The position numbers were made by a program, and so were the translations under genes. From Cannabis sativa (taxonomy: Eukaryota > Streptophyta > Magnoliopsida > Rosales > Cannabaceae): DNA of 64,000 bases. Shown here one piece after another: positions 43,998-54,540 of the stretch; the first letter of the stretch is position 1; the number at the start of each line of letters is the position of its first letter. Location of the stretch: positions 48,479,686 to 48,543,685 of the forward strand of contig NC_083604.1 in assembly GCF_029168945.1 (NCBI RefSeq), read 5' to 3'. The notes under the pieces were generated by a model, which saw only the letters and a list, made by a program, of their open reading frames with translations, was not told the DNA's origin and made no database searches.

Positions 43998-45564
43998 ATG
44001 GTGAGAACCAAAAATCTAGGGCACTCAAAAAAAATTAGAAGAAACCGTCCCAACTCCTTCTAGTGCACCCCCTGCTGCCTCAGTTCCTCCTCCTGCTATT
44101 GCAAAGCCTGGAGATTCATCGCTTCCCCAGCGTGAATCTCAAGCCGAGAAGCCAAAACGTCCACCCAAGCAAGTTGCTCGCAAATCTGTAAGGCCCTATC
44201 GCACCTGGACTTCGTCGTCTGAATCCTCGAAGGAATCTCCTCCTCCATTGGCTGTTCCTCCTCCTGCTGCATCAATGGCTGGCACCACTCCAACAGGCCC
44301 TTCCACTCGAACTCGAGCCCAGCAAGCCTCGGCTGAGAAAGAACTTCAAGCCTCTCAATCTCGAGAGAAGTCTGCTCCTCCAGCCAAGAAGAAACTCAAG
44401 ACCAATCCTCCCTCGGCTTCCTCGAGTTCCAGTTCAGAAGAAGAGGATCCAATGGAAGTCTCTTCAGACAAATCAGTTTCTCTGCATACTGAGAAGGACA
44501 GTGAGGACACAGAACTCGAGCCAGAGCCTCCTCGTTCAAAAACTGCTTCTGCAGCAAAGGCCTCTGCTGCTGCCAAAGGCAAGCAGCCCATTGAAGATCC
44601 TCCATCTGGTAATATCCCTTCCTCTATCTCTGGCTGTCCAACTTTTTACTATCGAGACAATGAGCGTGACTGGAATCTTTATGCAACTCGTAAGTTTGAA
44701 AGTGAGAGGAATTATGATTTGCATGCCCATCGTGTTTATGGTATTGTAAAGTTCATCCAATTTCATCAATGGGAACACACTCTTACTGGTTTTATTGGAT
44801 TCATTGCTAACATTATTAAAGAATTTTATGCTAATCTTGCGATGATTTCCTTGATGAGAACTCTAGTTGTATAGAAGAGTGTATGTTAGGGGTCATTGGT
44901 TCTCATTTTCTGAAAAGGACATTGCTCAGGCCCTGCAATTGCCTGAGAATGTTTCCAATGCTGTGATGTCCATGGATCGTGACCTGATGCACTCTGAACT
45001 CACTGGTGCACGTTCAGAATTGAAACCAGGGGAGAGTCTTCGAATTACTCACCTCACCTTTGCTCATGCTTCCCTTATGCGGTTTGCACTAAGCAATTGG
45101 GTTCCAAATTCGAACAAGACCGTGGTGTCTCAAGAAGTGGCTACACTCCTATACCGCATCACCTCTGGAACTTCCATTGATCTAGCCTCTCATATTCTCA
45201 ACCAGATTGTCTCCTTTCGAAGAGGTAAAAAGCCAACCTTCAAACTTGTGTTTCCAAATTTAATCTATAAGGTTTTATCCTCTCAGAAGAATGTGGCCCA
45301 AGCACATGAAACACTTGAGCCTCCCATCACTGGCCCTACATTCCAACCTTCTGAGTATTTTGATGGTGTGTTCCAAAAACGGCCAAAGGCTGGTCTTTGC
45401 GCCCCGCTTCGCCGTGGTGCAAGTTCGAGCTCGCTGGCTGGGCAGAGCTCCTGGAAGTCAAGTCAGAACTTCAGAATGTGTACACTCGTCTTGAAGCAAT
45501 GGCTGATGTCCAGCATGACATGTCCAGGCAACTGTCCACCTTAATTCAACTCTCCAAACATTAA
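43998..45564 (+). pseudogene. Extra ORF of the SIRE-like element (putative plant transposon protein domain)
   Basis: Starts MVRTKNLGHSKK at 43998. After a one-base A-run shift near 44030 it continues as a Pro/Ser/Ala-rich, then Glu/Ser-rich low-complexity region. The domain with CPTFYYRDNERDWNLYATRK, EFYANL, VYVRGHWFSFSEKDIAQALQ and SHILNQI is the pattern I know as the putative plant transposon protein domain found in extra ORFs of copia and gypsy elements. Shifts near 44839 (GCGATGAT) and 44872 break it. The C-terminus (LLEVKSELQNVYTRLEAM, then DMSRQLSTLIQLSKH) is a likely coiled coil ending at TAA 45562. About 520 codons. SIRE elements often hold an env-like ORF here; no signal peptide or membrane segment is seen in this one. 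Confidence 0.7.
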
Positions 45565-45880
45565 AGTGTTATAGTTTGTTTCTTTTTACTTAAACTTTGG
45601 TTTATTTTTGTTCTTTGTTTACTTTGGCACTCCGATAAACAAAAAGGGGGAGAGATATTATATTTGTGTTGCCCAACTCTGGACCCTTTTTTTTCAGGGG
45701 GAGTTGTGGTTTGTTAGTACTTATGAACTTAATGTTTAAAGTTAGCATGTTCTTTGTGTTCATTGTGATATTCGATTGTGTTACTCAGGGGGAGTAGTAT
45801 TGTTTGCTCTTGCTAACTTTGCATTGCAGGTACTTTATGAAAAAATTATTTTGTTCATCTAAAGTGCCAAAGGGGGAGAT
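45565..45880 (+). other. Spacer and polypurine tract of the SIRE-like element
   Basis: The G-rich motif AGGGGGAG recurs (about 45645, 45697 and 45789), and AAAGGGGGAGAT at 45869-45880 abuts the 3' LTR as the polypurine tract that primes plus-strand synthesis. Repeated tract-like motifs upstream are a known feature of SIRE-type elements. Confidence 0.75.
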
Positions 45881-47013
45881 TGTAAAGTCCTTTTTTGGCA
45901 AGTTAGGTGACAAAATAATTTTTCCTTTTTATGGTAAGATTGCTTTGCATTAATTTTCGAAATCTTACCTCTTTTATTCGGTTATAAGTTGCCATTTTCC
46001 TTGTTTGGAAAGTTGCACTTTCAGCTGAACTTTCCTTTGTTGAAAACTTCTCAAAAGAGAAGGAACTCTCTTTTGGAAAGTTGTCATTTTAAGGGAAACT
46101 TTGATTATTGCCTTTTTCCTTATTAATTTCGATTGTATCTTGATACAATCAGAATATCTAATCTGTTTTTGGCAGGAATCAAGCTTTGAAAGAAGATCGG
46201 ACCCGATTTTAGTAAGTTTCCCGTTTCTGGGCAGATCTGCTTCGTCAGCAACCGAATCTGATGTAGCAGATCGTGTTTGTTTTTGGAAAGTTTTTGTACA
46301 GCTGCTAATTCGAACTTGTGGTTGCCTCTTTGGTTTCTATGATCTATAAATAGAGCCTAGAGAGCAACCATTCGAATGACCTCTTCCAATATTCATTTTT
46401 TGCATTTATCTTTTGTGAGAAGAGAGTGTTTCTTTGTTTTGTGAGAGCCTAGTTGTTCACCTAGGTTCTAGTTGTTCTATTTCTGTTCTTACTCTATCTT
46501 AGAGGTTGTGAAGAACTACTTGACTGAACAAGAGATTGGTCTTCGGGAGAAGACTTGATTAAGCCTTACTTCGGGAGGAAGTAAGCACTTGGTCTTCGGG
46601 AGAAGACTTGCTAAAGCCTTACTTCGGGAGGAAGTAAGCACTCACACTTCAAAGACGAAGGGAGTTCGGGCTTGAAGGTGTTTCAAGAAGTCAGATTCAT
46701 AAAGTGGATTACAAAGGATTGCGGCAATACTTTAGAGGGAGTCTAAACTTGTTTAAGTCAATTGTCTTTGTAATTTTGATACTTTATTAATTGATTTCAT
46801 TCTCTGGGCGTGGCCCCGTGGACTAGGAGTGTTCGTGAGAACACTGATACCACGTATAAATCTCTTGTGTCAAGTTATTTATTTTTCTGCAAAATATTTT
46901 ATATTCTGCCTGTTCAGTTTTGCTGTAGCAGAATTACTTTCTGCTGCTGCAAACGATTACAGTTTTTATATTTTCTTATATATAACTGACATTTGCAAAA
47001 ACACGGTTTTTCA
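45881..47013 (+). repeat. 3' LTR of the SIRE-like element
   Basis: 1,133 bp, TGTAAAGTCC...GGTTTTTCA. Very close to the 5' LTR over the first 350 bp; most differences are clustered at CTG and CAG triplets in the second half. Followed by the target copy CATAT. Confidence 0.9.
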
Positions 47014-47018
47014 CATAT

Positions 47019-47240
47019 TATACAATGTCACGGGTTCAAATCCCATAACACTTTTTTTTAAATATTTTTTTTATATATATTTTTGAGGGCCCCAAAATCT
47101 AATTCACCTTAGTCCCATATATTCCCTGACCTTAAACGTGTTGATCCTAGCCCCACATGTGTTGATCATATTTTAAAGCATAAATCAATTTTGTCTTAAA
47201 TAAATTTATTATTCATTTTATAATAGATAATAGTTGATTA
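47019..47240 (+). other. Right flank of the SIRE insertion with tRNA-like B box
   Basis: GGGTTCAAATCCC at 47030-47042 is a B-box-like match. It is followed by T- and A-rich sequence and GAGGGCCCC, which mirrors the GGGCCC-rich stretch on the left flank at about 36655-36680. The interrupted unit may be a tRNA-derived SINE or another short element. Confidence 0.4.
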
Positions 47241-48490
47241 ATTCTCATTAATCTCTTATTTAATCAGAATTAATTAAATATTATTTTCCAATAAAATAAA
47301 ATATTTCTCTCATTATATTATTTAATAATAATATTAACTAATATATATAGTTTTAAATAAATAAAACTAATTATTTAAATCTATTTTAATTAATTAATTA
47401 ATAATTAAATAATTATATACAATAATAATTCATACAAAATTACTATTTTGCTCTCAATAATTATTTATCTTCGAGATCAATTCTTTCTCAATCCATTCAT
47501 CAAATTAATCTTTTCATTGTACAGTGTTATATAGAAGTGATCTGGGCACCAAAGACCTATATTTCGAAGCTCTAATAAACTCATGATTATTATTGAACTC
47601 ATCAATAAAATAATCAAATTCATTAGTTATATTATATGGAGTTGTACTCTTTGACAATATAAAAGTATAGTCCACTGATATAATCAATGAGAAGTTCATC
47701 CTCTAATTATTAGTTAATAATTAGAGCTGGTACAAATTATTATTTTACCCTTCTGATTATCTCTTGAATTTCATATGTACCATTAATTCAATGTGAACAG
47801 TTAATCTATAATTTTAATTATAGATTTTGATCCAACTAGTAGTTCTCCCAGAATTAACACTATAAGAGAACTAATATTTGATCTTTTCTAAAAGGTTGAA
47901 TTTTATTATTATATAACATGTTTCAAACCACACATGTTATTAGATTCCCAAAACTGAAGTTCTAAGAATCATCTTTTTTGAGAAACTTTAACAAGTAAAT
48001 CAAAAAAAAATCAAATGAATGCAAACAAGAGTTCACGAATATTCATGATTTAGATTGATCTATTAATGATCATCATTGTGATATGAATAACTCTTTTATG
48101 ATATGCGACACATTGATAAAACATGTTATTTCATATTGGTGTTGACATGAATAATTAAATTATACAAAGTACAATTACTAAATGTCTATCCACATATGTG
48201 ATTTGAATCAAAATCACACACACACACACTAAAGTATAGTGCTTTGTAAACCGTACTTAGTAATTCGATACTCTAATACATTACCAACTTATTCTATTCA
48301 TATTGTATGATCTTGATTCTCTTGTACTTCTTGAAAGGATTATGCCTTCTCAATATGAATATGGAATTTACAGATATTCATTAATTATATTTCTATAATT
48401 AACATATTCATTTATTTTATATTTGTATTTCGTATGTTCTCTAATATATTATCCATTAAATACTTGCTTTCAGAGCATAAATCTTAAAAA
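47241..48490 (-). mobile_element. Decayed copia LTR
   Basis: AT-rich sequence with LTR-like phrases in the same order as other copia LTRs. It ends with AGAGCATAAATCTTAAA followed by a polypurine-tract-like complement (AATCTCATACTTCCACT) at 48490. The left border is unclear. Different subfamily from the 1.9-kb LTRs. No coding sequence. Confidence 0.4.
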
Positions 48491-48955
48491 TCTCATACTT
48501 CCACTAAAAGTAACTGCAACACCTTCCATAACTCTTATAGATGTTATTCCTCATCCGTCTATTCAAGCTAATCTTTTGAAGTTATAGATCCCGGAGACAC
48601 CACCACACTATCATTGGACGAATATACAGAATTAATTTTATTATATTTTGCTTATTTCTTCTCTTACTTCCATCAAGTTCATTTCTCTAGACTAATCATT
48701 TAATATTGTAGAAAAATTAAATATTCGATTCCGATTTAAAAATATAAAATTTTGAAACAGAATAATCTTAGACCCTCTATTAGCCACATCTAATCATTTA
48801 TAAATTATCGTAATTAATAATCTTGTTAGATCCCATGATTATTCATATTAGATGCTAAAATCAGTTTTCTACTCTACAACTTCTTCGGTTAAATCATTGA
48901 TTGAATCAATGATTTCATTATTTAACTTCTTACCCAGAAACTAACCCTAGTGATG
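48491..48955 (-). mobile_element. Decayed internal remnant next to the copia LTR
   Basis: Starts with sequence similar to the region flanking the polypurine tract of copia elements. Beyond that it is AT-rich with no recognisable domain. Confidence 0.3.
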
Positions 48956-49913
48956 TAGACATCAATATTTGACACGTGTAAAGATGAAAAATATTTACAA
49001 AATTTAGTGCCCCAAGTTATAGCAGTCAACCTCGATGGGGTCCCTTGCCCTGCACCCAGGTTGACTTCGGTACCTTTGGAATGGGTTTAGATCCCACAAA
49101 GTTTTTTCTAACTGACCATCCTTCAATATTTTGAACAAAGAAGTAAAGACGAATCCAAGTCTCAACCCTAAGAATTGAAAAGAGTCAAAACAACCTCCTG
49201 AAAGTCAACCCGAGCACCTAACACCCAGGTTGACATCCCGGACTAAGGTTTAAATTTTTGGGCCCATCTTAGTGAAAATGACTCAAACTTTGTACTTAGA
49301 CATGAATGACCTTCCATAAACATGCTAGAGGCAACAAAATCAGAATTATAACATTTCCCATTAGAAGCACTTGGGCACCTGATGCCCAAATCACTTGGTG
49401 ATGCACCTAGTGCCTAGGTTGACATGTTGTCAACCTAGGGCGCTTCCAACCACATTATTTAAGGTATTTCCTGAGAATTATATTCATCTTCTTCTAAAAT
49501 GAGGAAAAAAGTACTTTCGGGAAAGAAATAGATCGACCTAAAGGCAAAAAATGGGACCCAACACCCATGTTGGCATATTATCAACTTGGGCCATTTAAAA
49601 CAACAATTTTGATGAAGTCTTCTAGGCATATTCTCCGTTTTTATCAATTATTAAGATATAGGTGCTTTCTGGAAACAAATGGTCAATTGAACAGCGCGCC
49701 ACTTTCAGCCGTTGTTGCTTGCTGCTTGCAGGAAATTTTAGAGCTCTTGGAGAACAAATATGATGTGGAAAACCTCCCTGTCTCCATTCTAATTGATTCG
49801 CTTCTTCCTTCGCGCAAGCGCTTGGTTCGCCCCTTGTTGTGTTGCATTTATTTTTGTGATCCATAGCTTCAATCTGCGTTTTTCGGATAGCCGGGATCCG
49901 ACGTTGATTTCCG
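48956..49913 (+). mobile_element. Probable gypsy LTR and adjoining remnant
   Basis: TGATGTAGACATCAATATTTGACACGTG near 48953, followed by several CACCCAGGTTGAC and TTGACATGTTGTCAACCTAG repeats (49058-49440), looks like LTR sequence of a gypsy element. 49450-49913 is less clear. It joins directly to RNase H coding at 49914, so the intervening gag and pol sequences have been deleted or this is an unrelated fragment. ORFs here on both strands lack motifs. Confidence 0.35.
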
Positions 49914-49995
49914 ATTTGGGGCAGTTTGACATAACTTATCACCCACGAACATCCATCAAGGGCCAAGCCTTGGCAGATTTCTTGATAGAAGGAAT
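49914..49995 (+). pseudogene. Gypsy RNase H end, interrupted by copia
   Basis: The plus strand encodes LGQFDITYHPRTSIKGQALADFLIE, the well-known end of the RNase H/connection region in Tat-type gypsy elements. The frame continues across the copia insertion at 60226 when one copy of the target duplication GGAAT is removed, proving the two pieces were once one gene. Confidence 0.85.
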
Positions 49996-51891
49996 TATTG
50001 GAAATTATTTTACCAGGATTTTAGATCTACTCACAAGTATGTTTATTAACATCCTAAATATGAACTTTCTAAAACGATAAATTAAACACATATAAAGTTT
50101 AAGAAACCTTACATTGGGTGCAGCGGAATTAAATGACTCCTTCCGTTCAGATATCTAGCCATTGATTCCTTTCTGTAGCAGAGCATTATCAATATCTGAA
50201 CCTGGATCTCTTTCTCTGAATCTTTGATACTGAAACTCCTTTACTGATGATCTTTCTTCACGATCTTCCTCACTATGATTGAGGTATTGCTTGATGTGTG
50301 TGGGCACTACTCTAATCACTAAGGATTTCGAAATTCAAGAGGGAAGAGAAAGAAGAAGTGGCAGCTAAAGATAGGGAGAGAGAAAGGCTCAGGTTTTTCT
50401 CTGAAGGAAAAATAGAAAATTTAAGTGTAATTTTCCTGAAGCCTTCACTATCTATTTATAGCATTCCACTAGGGTTAGGTTTGAATTATTTGGCGTTAAA
50501 ATAATGAAAATATCAGTTTAAATTTCCTACAAAAGTGGCAGGCCCTATACTAGTTGATTTGGGCCTCACGTTTTGCAATTTTGCAGTTTTACCTTTTCTG
50601 CATCTGATTTTCTCAAAAACGCCAATTTTCTAATTCAACCATTTAAATGCCAATTCTAACTATTTAATAACTATAAATAATTATTAAATAATATTGTCAT
50701 TTATCATATTTATTAATTGAACCATACAAAGTATCATAATTAACAAATATGCCCCTATAAACTCTTTCTTTACAATTTCGCCCTTACTTAGTGAAAAATT
50801 CACAAATAGACATAGTCTAATTTGAGAATTATAATTGATTAATCAAAACCAATTACATGAGTCTTACAAGCAATATTATCTCAACTAGTGGGGGGACCAT
50901 GGGTCTATATAACCGAGCTTCCAATAAGTAGATCAAGAATTTAGCACTAAAATTCACTAACTTATTAATTCTTCGTTGAATCCACGCATAGAACTTAGAA
51001 TTGCACTCTCAGTATATAGAATGCTCTATATGTTCCACCATATAGACACATCATTAGTTATCCATTGTTATAATCCTAATGTGATCAATGATCCTCTATA
51101 TGAATGATCTACACTGTAAAGGGATTAAATTACCGTTACACCCTACAATGTATTTATTCCTTAAAACACTTGACCCCGTATAAATGATATTTCAGCTTAT
51201 GTGAAATGAGTACTCCACCATTTATGTTCGTTTGGTCAAGCTCGAAGGAGATCATCCTTTGCTTACTATTCGCCAGATAGAAGCTATAGATTCCATGTTT
51301 ATGCTAGCGCTCCCACTCAATTGCACTACCGTGTTCCCAAAATGTACGTATCACCCTGACCTAAAAGTAGGCTTAACTAACAAATCAAAGAACACGAATA
51401 GCCTCTCGAGATTGAGCCTAATCATATCAGGATTAAGATCATTTGATCTAGGATCAACTAGGCGATATTGACTTGAATAGATATTACGGTAAGTTTAATA
51501 AATCTAAGTCAAAGTTCAATATCGGTCCCTTCCGATGCATACTCCATGCATCCAACCTGAGCTTTACTTTAACCAATGTTCTGGAAAGAACATAGTATTT
51601 CTCCAAATACAAGTAAACTCTTGTTGTAGATTATCATATCAGTAAAACCCTGTGTCTGATAAATCTAGGAAACTTTATTCACATAGTCATGTTTACTTTC
51701 CAATGTGTTGACGGCACAATAAACAGGATCAAGTATGTGAAAAGGGTTTCAGATGAATTTATACATTATGTACATATAATCATGAAATAAATCATGTGAA
51801 CCATGCAACATTAAATGTTATTTCTGATCTATATTAATAAGTAAATCTGATTATATTGAAATGAGTTTTATTTAGGGCATAAAACCCAACA
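49996..51891 (-). repeat. 3' LTR of the young copia element
   Basis: 1,896 bp. On its internal side the plus strand reads AACTCCCACTTGCAC, the complement of a clean polypurine tract AAGTGGGAGTT. The 79-codon ORF in it is repeated identically in the other LTR and is not a gene. Confidence 0.9.
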
Positions 51892-54540
51892 AACTCCCAC
51901 TTGCACTAATATAAAACAAAAAAGTGCGTTTCAAATAATCTCAACACTTTGATATACAAATCAAGTGTAGTAGTAGTAAACTCCTCGTAATAGGATCTGA
52001 AAGGTTGAATTAAACACAACATTTTCTCCACCATTACTCTTCCTTTAATCACAAAATCATTGATAATGTGAAATTCCTCTCTATATGTCTACTCTCTTGG
52101 GATACTGGATTCTATATCTTTGGCAACTACTTTTGGTTAATCAGGAAATTAACACTAGTAGTTTAAGGCAATTTGGAATGGTGCCAAAAATGTATAGAAC
52201 TTTCCTTAGACTGAATAAGTACCTTTCCTGCAACTTTAACATTCAGTCCCTCTCTGGTAGACCTAGAGACTTCAGATAGGTTTTTACACTTCTCCAAAAT
52301 CACTATTCCACCCCCAGAGTAACCACCATCTTATCAGAAAGATTTACTAGCACAAAGGCAAATTTCGAAATCTGGTATGGTGTAGTCTAAGAGTTTTAAA
52401 CACACCCTTATAGACTAACATATAGTTCCTCTTCTTAATCTTAAAATTTCCTTGATTGTCTTCCAATGTTCTTCTCCTGGATTAATCTGATACCTACTCA
52501 TTACTCCCACTCAACAGCAGGTGTCTGGTCTAAGGCATACAAAAGCATATCTAAGACCTCTCACTGTTGATATAAGAAATTCTTTCATGGCTTTATCTTT
52601 TTTGGAATAGTTGAGACTTTTCCTTAAAATCTATGTCTAAGAAGTTGTGAAGCTTCTATAGATCGCCATTAGAAAGAAAATGCTTCAGCATGTTACTAAA
52701 GTAAGTTGCTTGCATTAGAGTAAGTAATTACCAGGTATACCACAAGCCATAGGTTTAGATAAACTCAAACCTATAATACTAGGAACAGGAAGTTTTGTTA
52801 AGTCCATTGAATGGACTTATAAACGAAAATTTCCTTTTATGTCCTTGTAATAGAAAACTTTAGGTTATTCCATGTGAATGGATTAAACCATAGTTCTATT
52901 GGCTTTCTTCTTAGTTTCTTATCTTGACAATCCATTACTTGTTTAAACTCACAATGGATTTTAATCACTAGTGTCTCCCAAGTCATAAGAAGGTGAGTTC
53001 CTAGAAACTCTCCCACTACGACAAGGTACCGTGAATTATGTCGAAGAAAAACTAAATGGTATTGATCTCTTCGGTTGTGACAAGACAACAGAGGTAGTGG
53101 GATCATCATATATCAAATAAGATGATAGAACACTTTTGGAATCAAGAATTAAATATCTCCTTTATTTGCTACTTGTTTTTCAGACTTAGTCATTTTCTTA
53201 GAAAAGTAGTATTTGTTTGATCAAACACTTTCTTATCTATTGACAATGGGATAGTCCACCCCTAATCACTTAGAATAGCTAAGAAACCATGGTTAACAGT
53301 TCTAGCTTTTCTTAAGATTTTGATTAGGTCATCCATGAATCTAGTAATGATTTACATTAAGTATACAACCATTACATCATTCTGAAATTGTATTACCATA
53401 GAAGGAATTAGGCAACGACTAGTAACTAATCATCAACATGCAACTCGAAATTTCTGGGGAGGTAAGTTTGGATATAATTCAAAAATCAATTTAATGATCT
53501 TTGAACTGCATATCTACTAACTATTTCTCCACCCCTATCAGTTCGCAAGATCTTTAACCACTTACCTTAATGGTTTTAACCATTGCTAGAAATTAATGAA
53601 ATATTTGAACATTTCAAATTTCTTGCTAAAAGGTATAATCTAGAGTTACGTTTTAAGAATACAACGAAAAACTCATATCCACCCCTGAATGTACATCCAT
53701 CTGCGAATGAGATGAACTACTTCAGTGGATATAGGCATATTAACTCTTTGCAGAGATTGATCTTGTCAAATCCACTATGAACAAGATACAAATGCCATAG
53801 ATTAAAAAAAAAAATGTGGTAGTGTCTATTGATGACATAGGTTTAGTTACATCAAAGAGTTCTTAGAATACTGTAAGTGGATCCTGGTCACAAAATACCT
53901 AACTCATATTCCATACAGTTTTAATCCATTAATAGAAGATGGATAGTAAACAATTGAGAAAGTGTAACTGTATTGTATTCTGGAATTAGAAATATAAGAA
54001 AATTTCTGTTTGGATTCTAAATTTAAAGTCAAAGACTTAAATTCAACCAAATATAATGAGTAATTCTTTCTTGGACCACCACTACTAATACAAACTCTAA
54101 GTCAGATTTGCCCATACAAGTAGGAGATTTCTAAGATTGAGGATTTATATCAATTGGGAATAGAATTTCGGGATTATAATCATATGCGTCATTTAATTTC
54201 TTAAGAGAAAATATAATGACATGAAATGATTTATAGACCATTCATCCAATGATATATTATGGAGCTAATTCGAAATGAATAAGCTAAGAGGAATTAGGAT
54301 AATTTCGTTTAAAATAAGAATCCAACGATGCTTCGATTAGCGAAAGACAAAGTAATCTTATTTATGTAATCTTCTTGTTTCATATTGTAAAAATACTAGT
54401 CTAAGGTGTCATCAATTGATGAACAGTTAGATGTCGCATATACAATACTTATCTTTCGAGATCTTACACTATTATGTATGTCTAATGGTGAAAATCCACT
54501 AGGGATTTATCTCATTAGATAAACAAACATGTTAGACCAA
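51892..54540 (-). other. Non-coding internal region, 3' half
   Basis: Partly alignable with 6041-7850 of the gag-only element. Stops in all frames. Phrases with CCACCCC and CTCCCACT recur (e.g. near 52308, 52505 and 53257). Where gag would be expected, next to the leader, there is unrelated non-coding sequence. Confidence 0.6.

Larger units (their letters stand above)
36785..47013 (+). mobile_element. SIRE-like Ty1/copia retrotransposon, full length, 10.2 kb
   Basis: Flanked by the 5-bp duplication CATAT (36780-36784 and 47014-47018). LTRs of 1,125 and 1,133 bp start TGTAAAGTCC and end GGTTTTTCA. Order: 5' LTR, primer site, gag, protease, integrase, reverse transcriptase, RNase H, a 1.1-kb spacer, an extra ORF, polypurine tract, 3' LTR. 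The large size, gag knuckles and additional ORF after pol fit the SIRE/Maximus lineage. Frame breaks make this copy unlikely to be autonomous, but many of the breaks share one odd pattern (CTG or CAG changed to a CG-containing triplet). Confidence 0.9.

Noticed and set aside
51232..51471. 79-codon ORF repeated at 59566-59805
   Set aside because: It is within the two LTRs of the same element; identity reflects LTR duplication, not a gene family.
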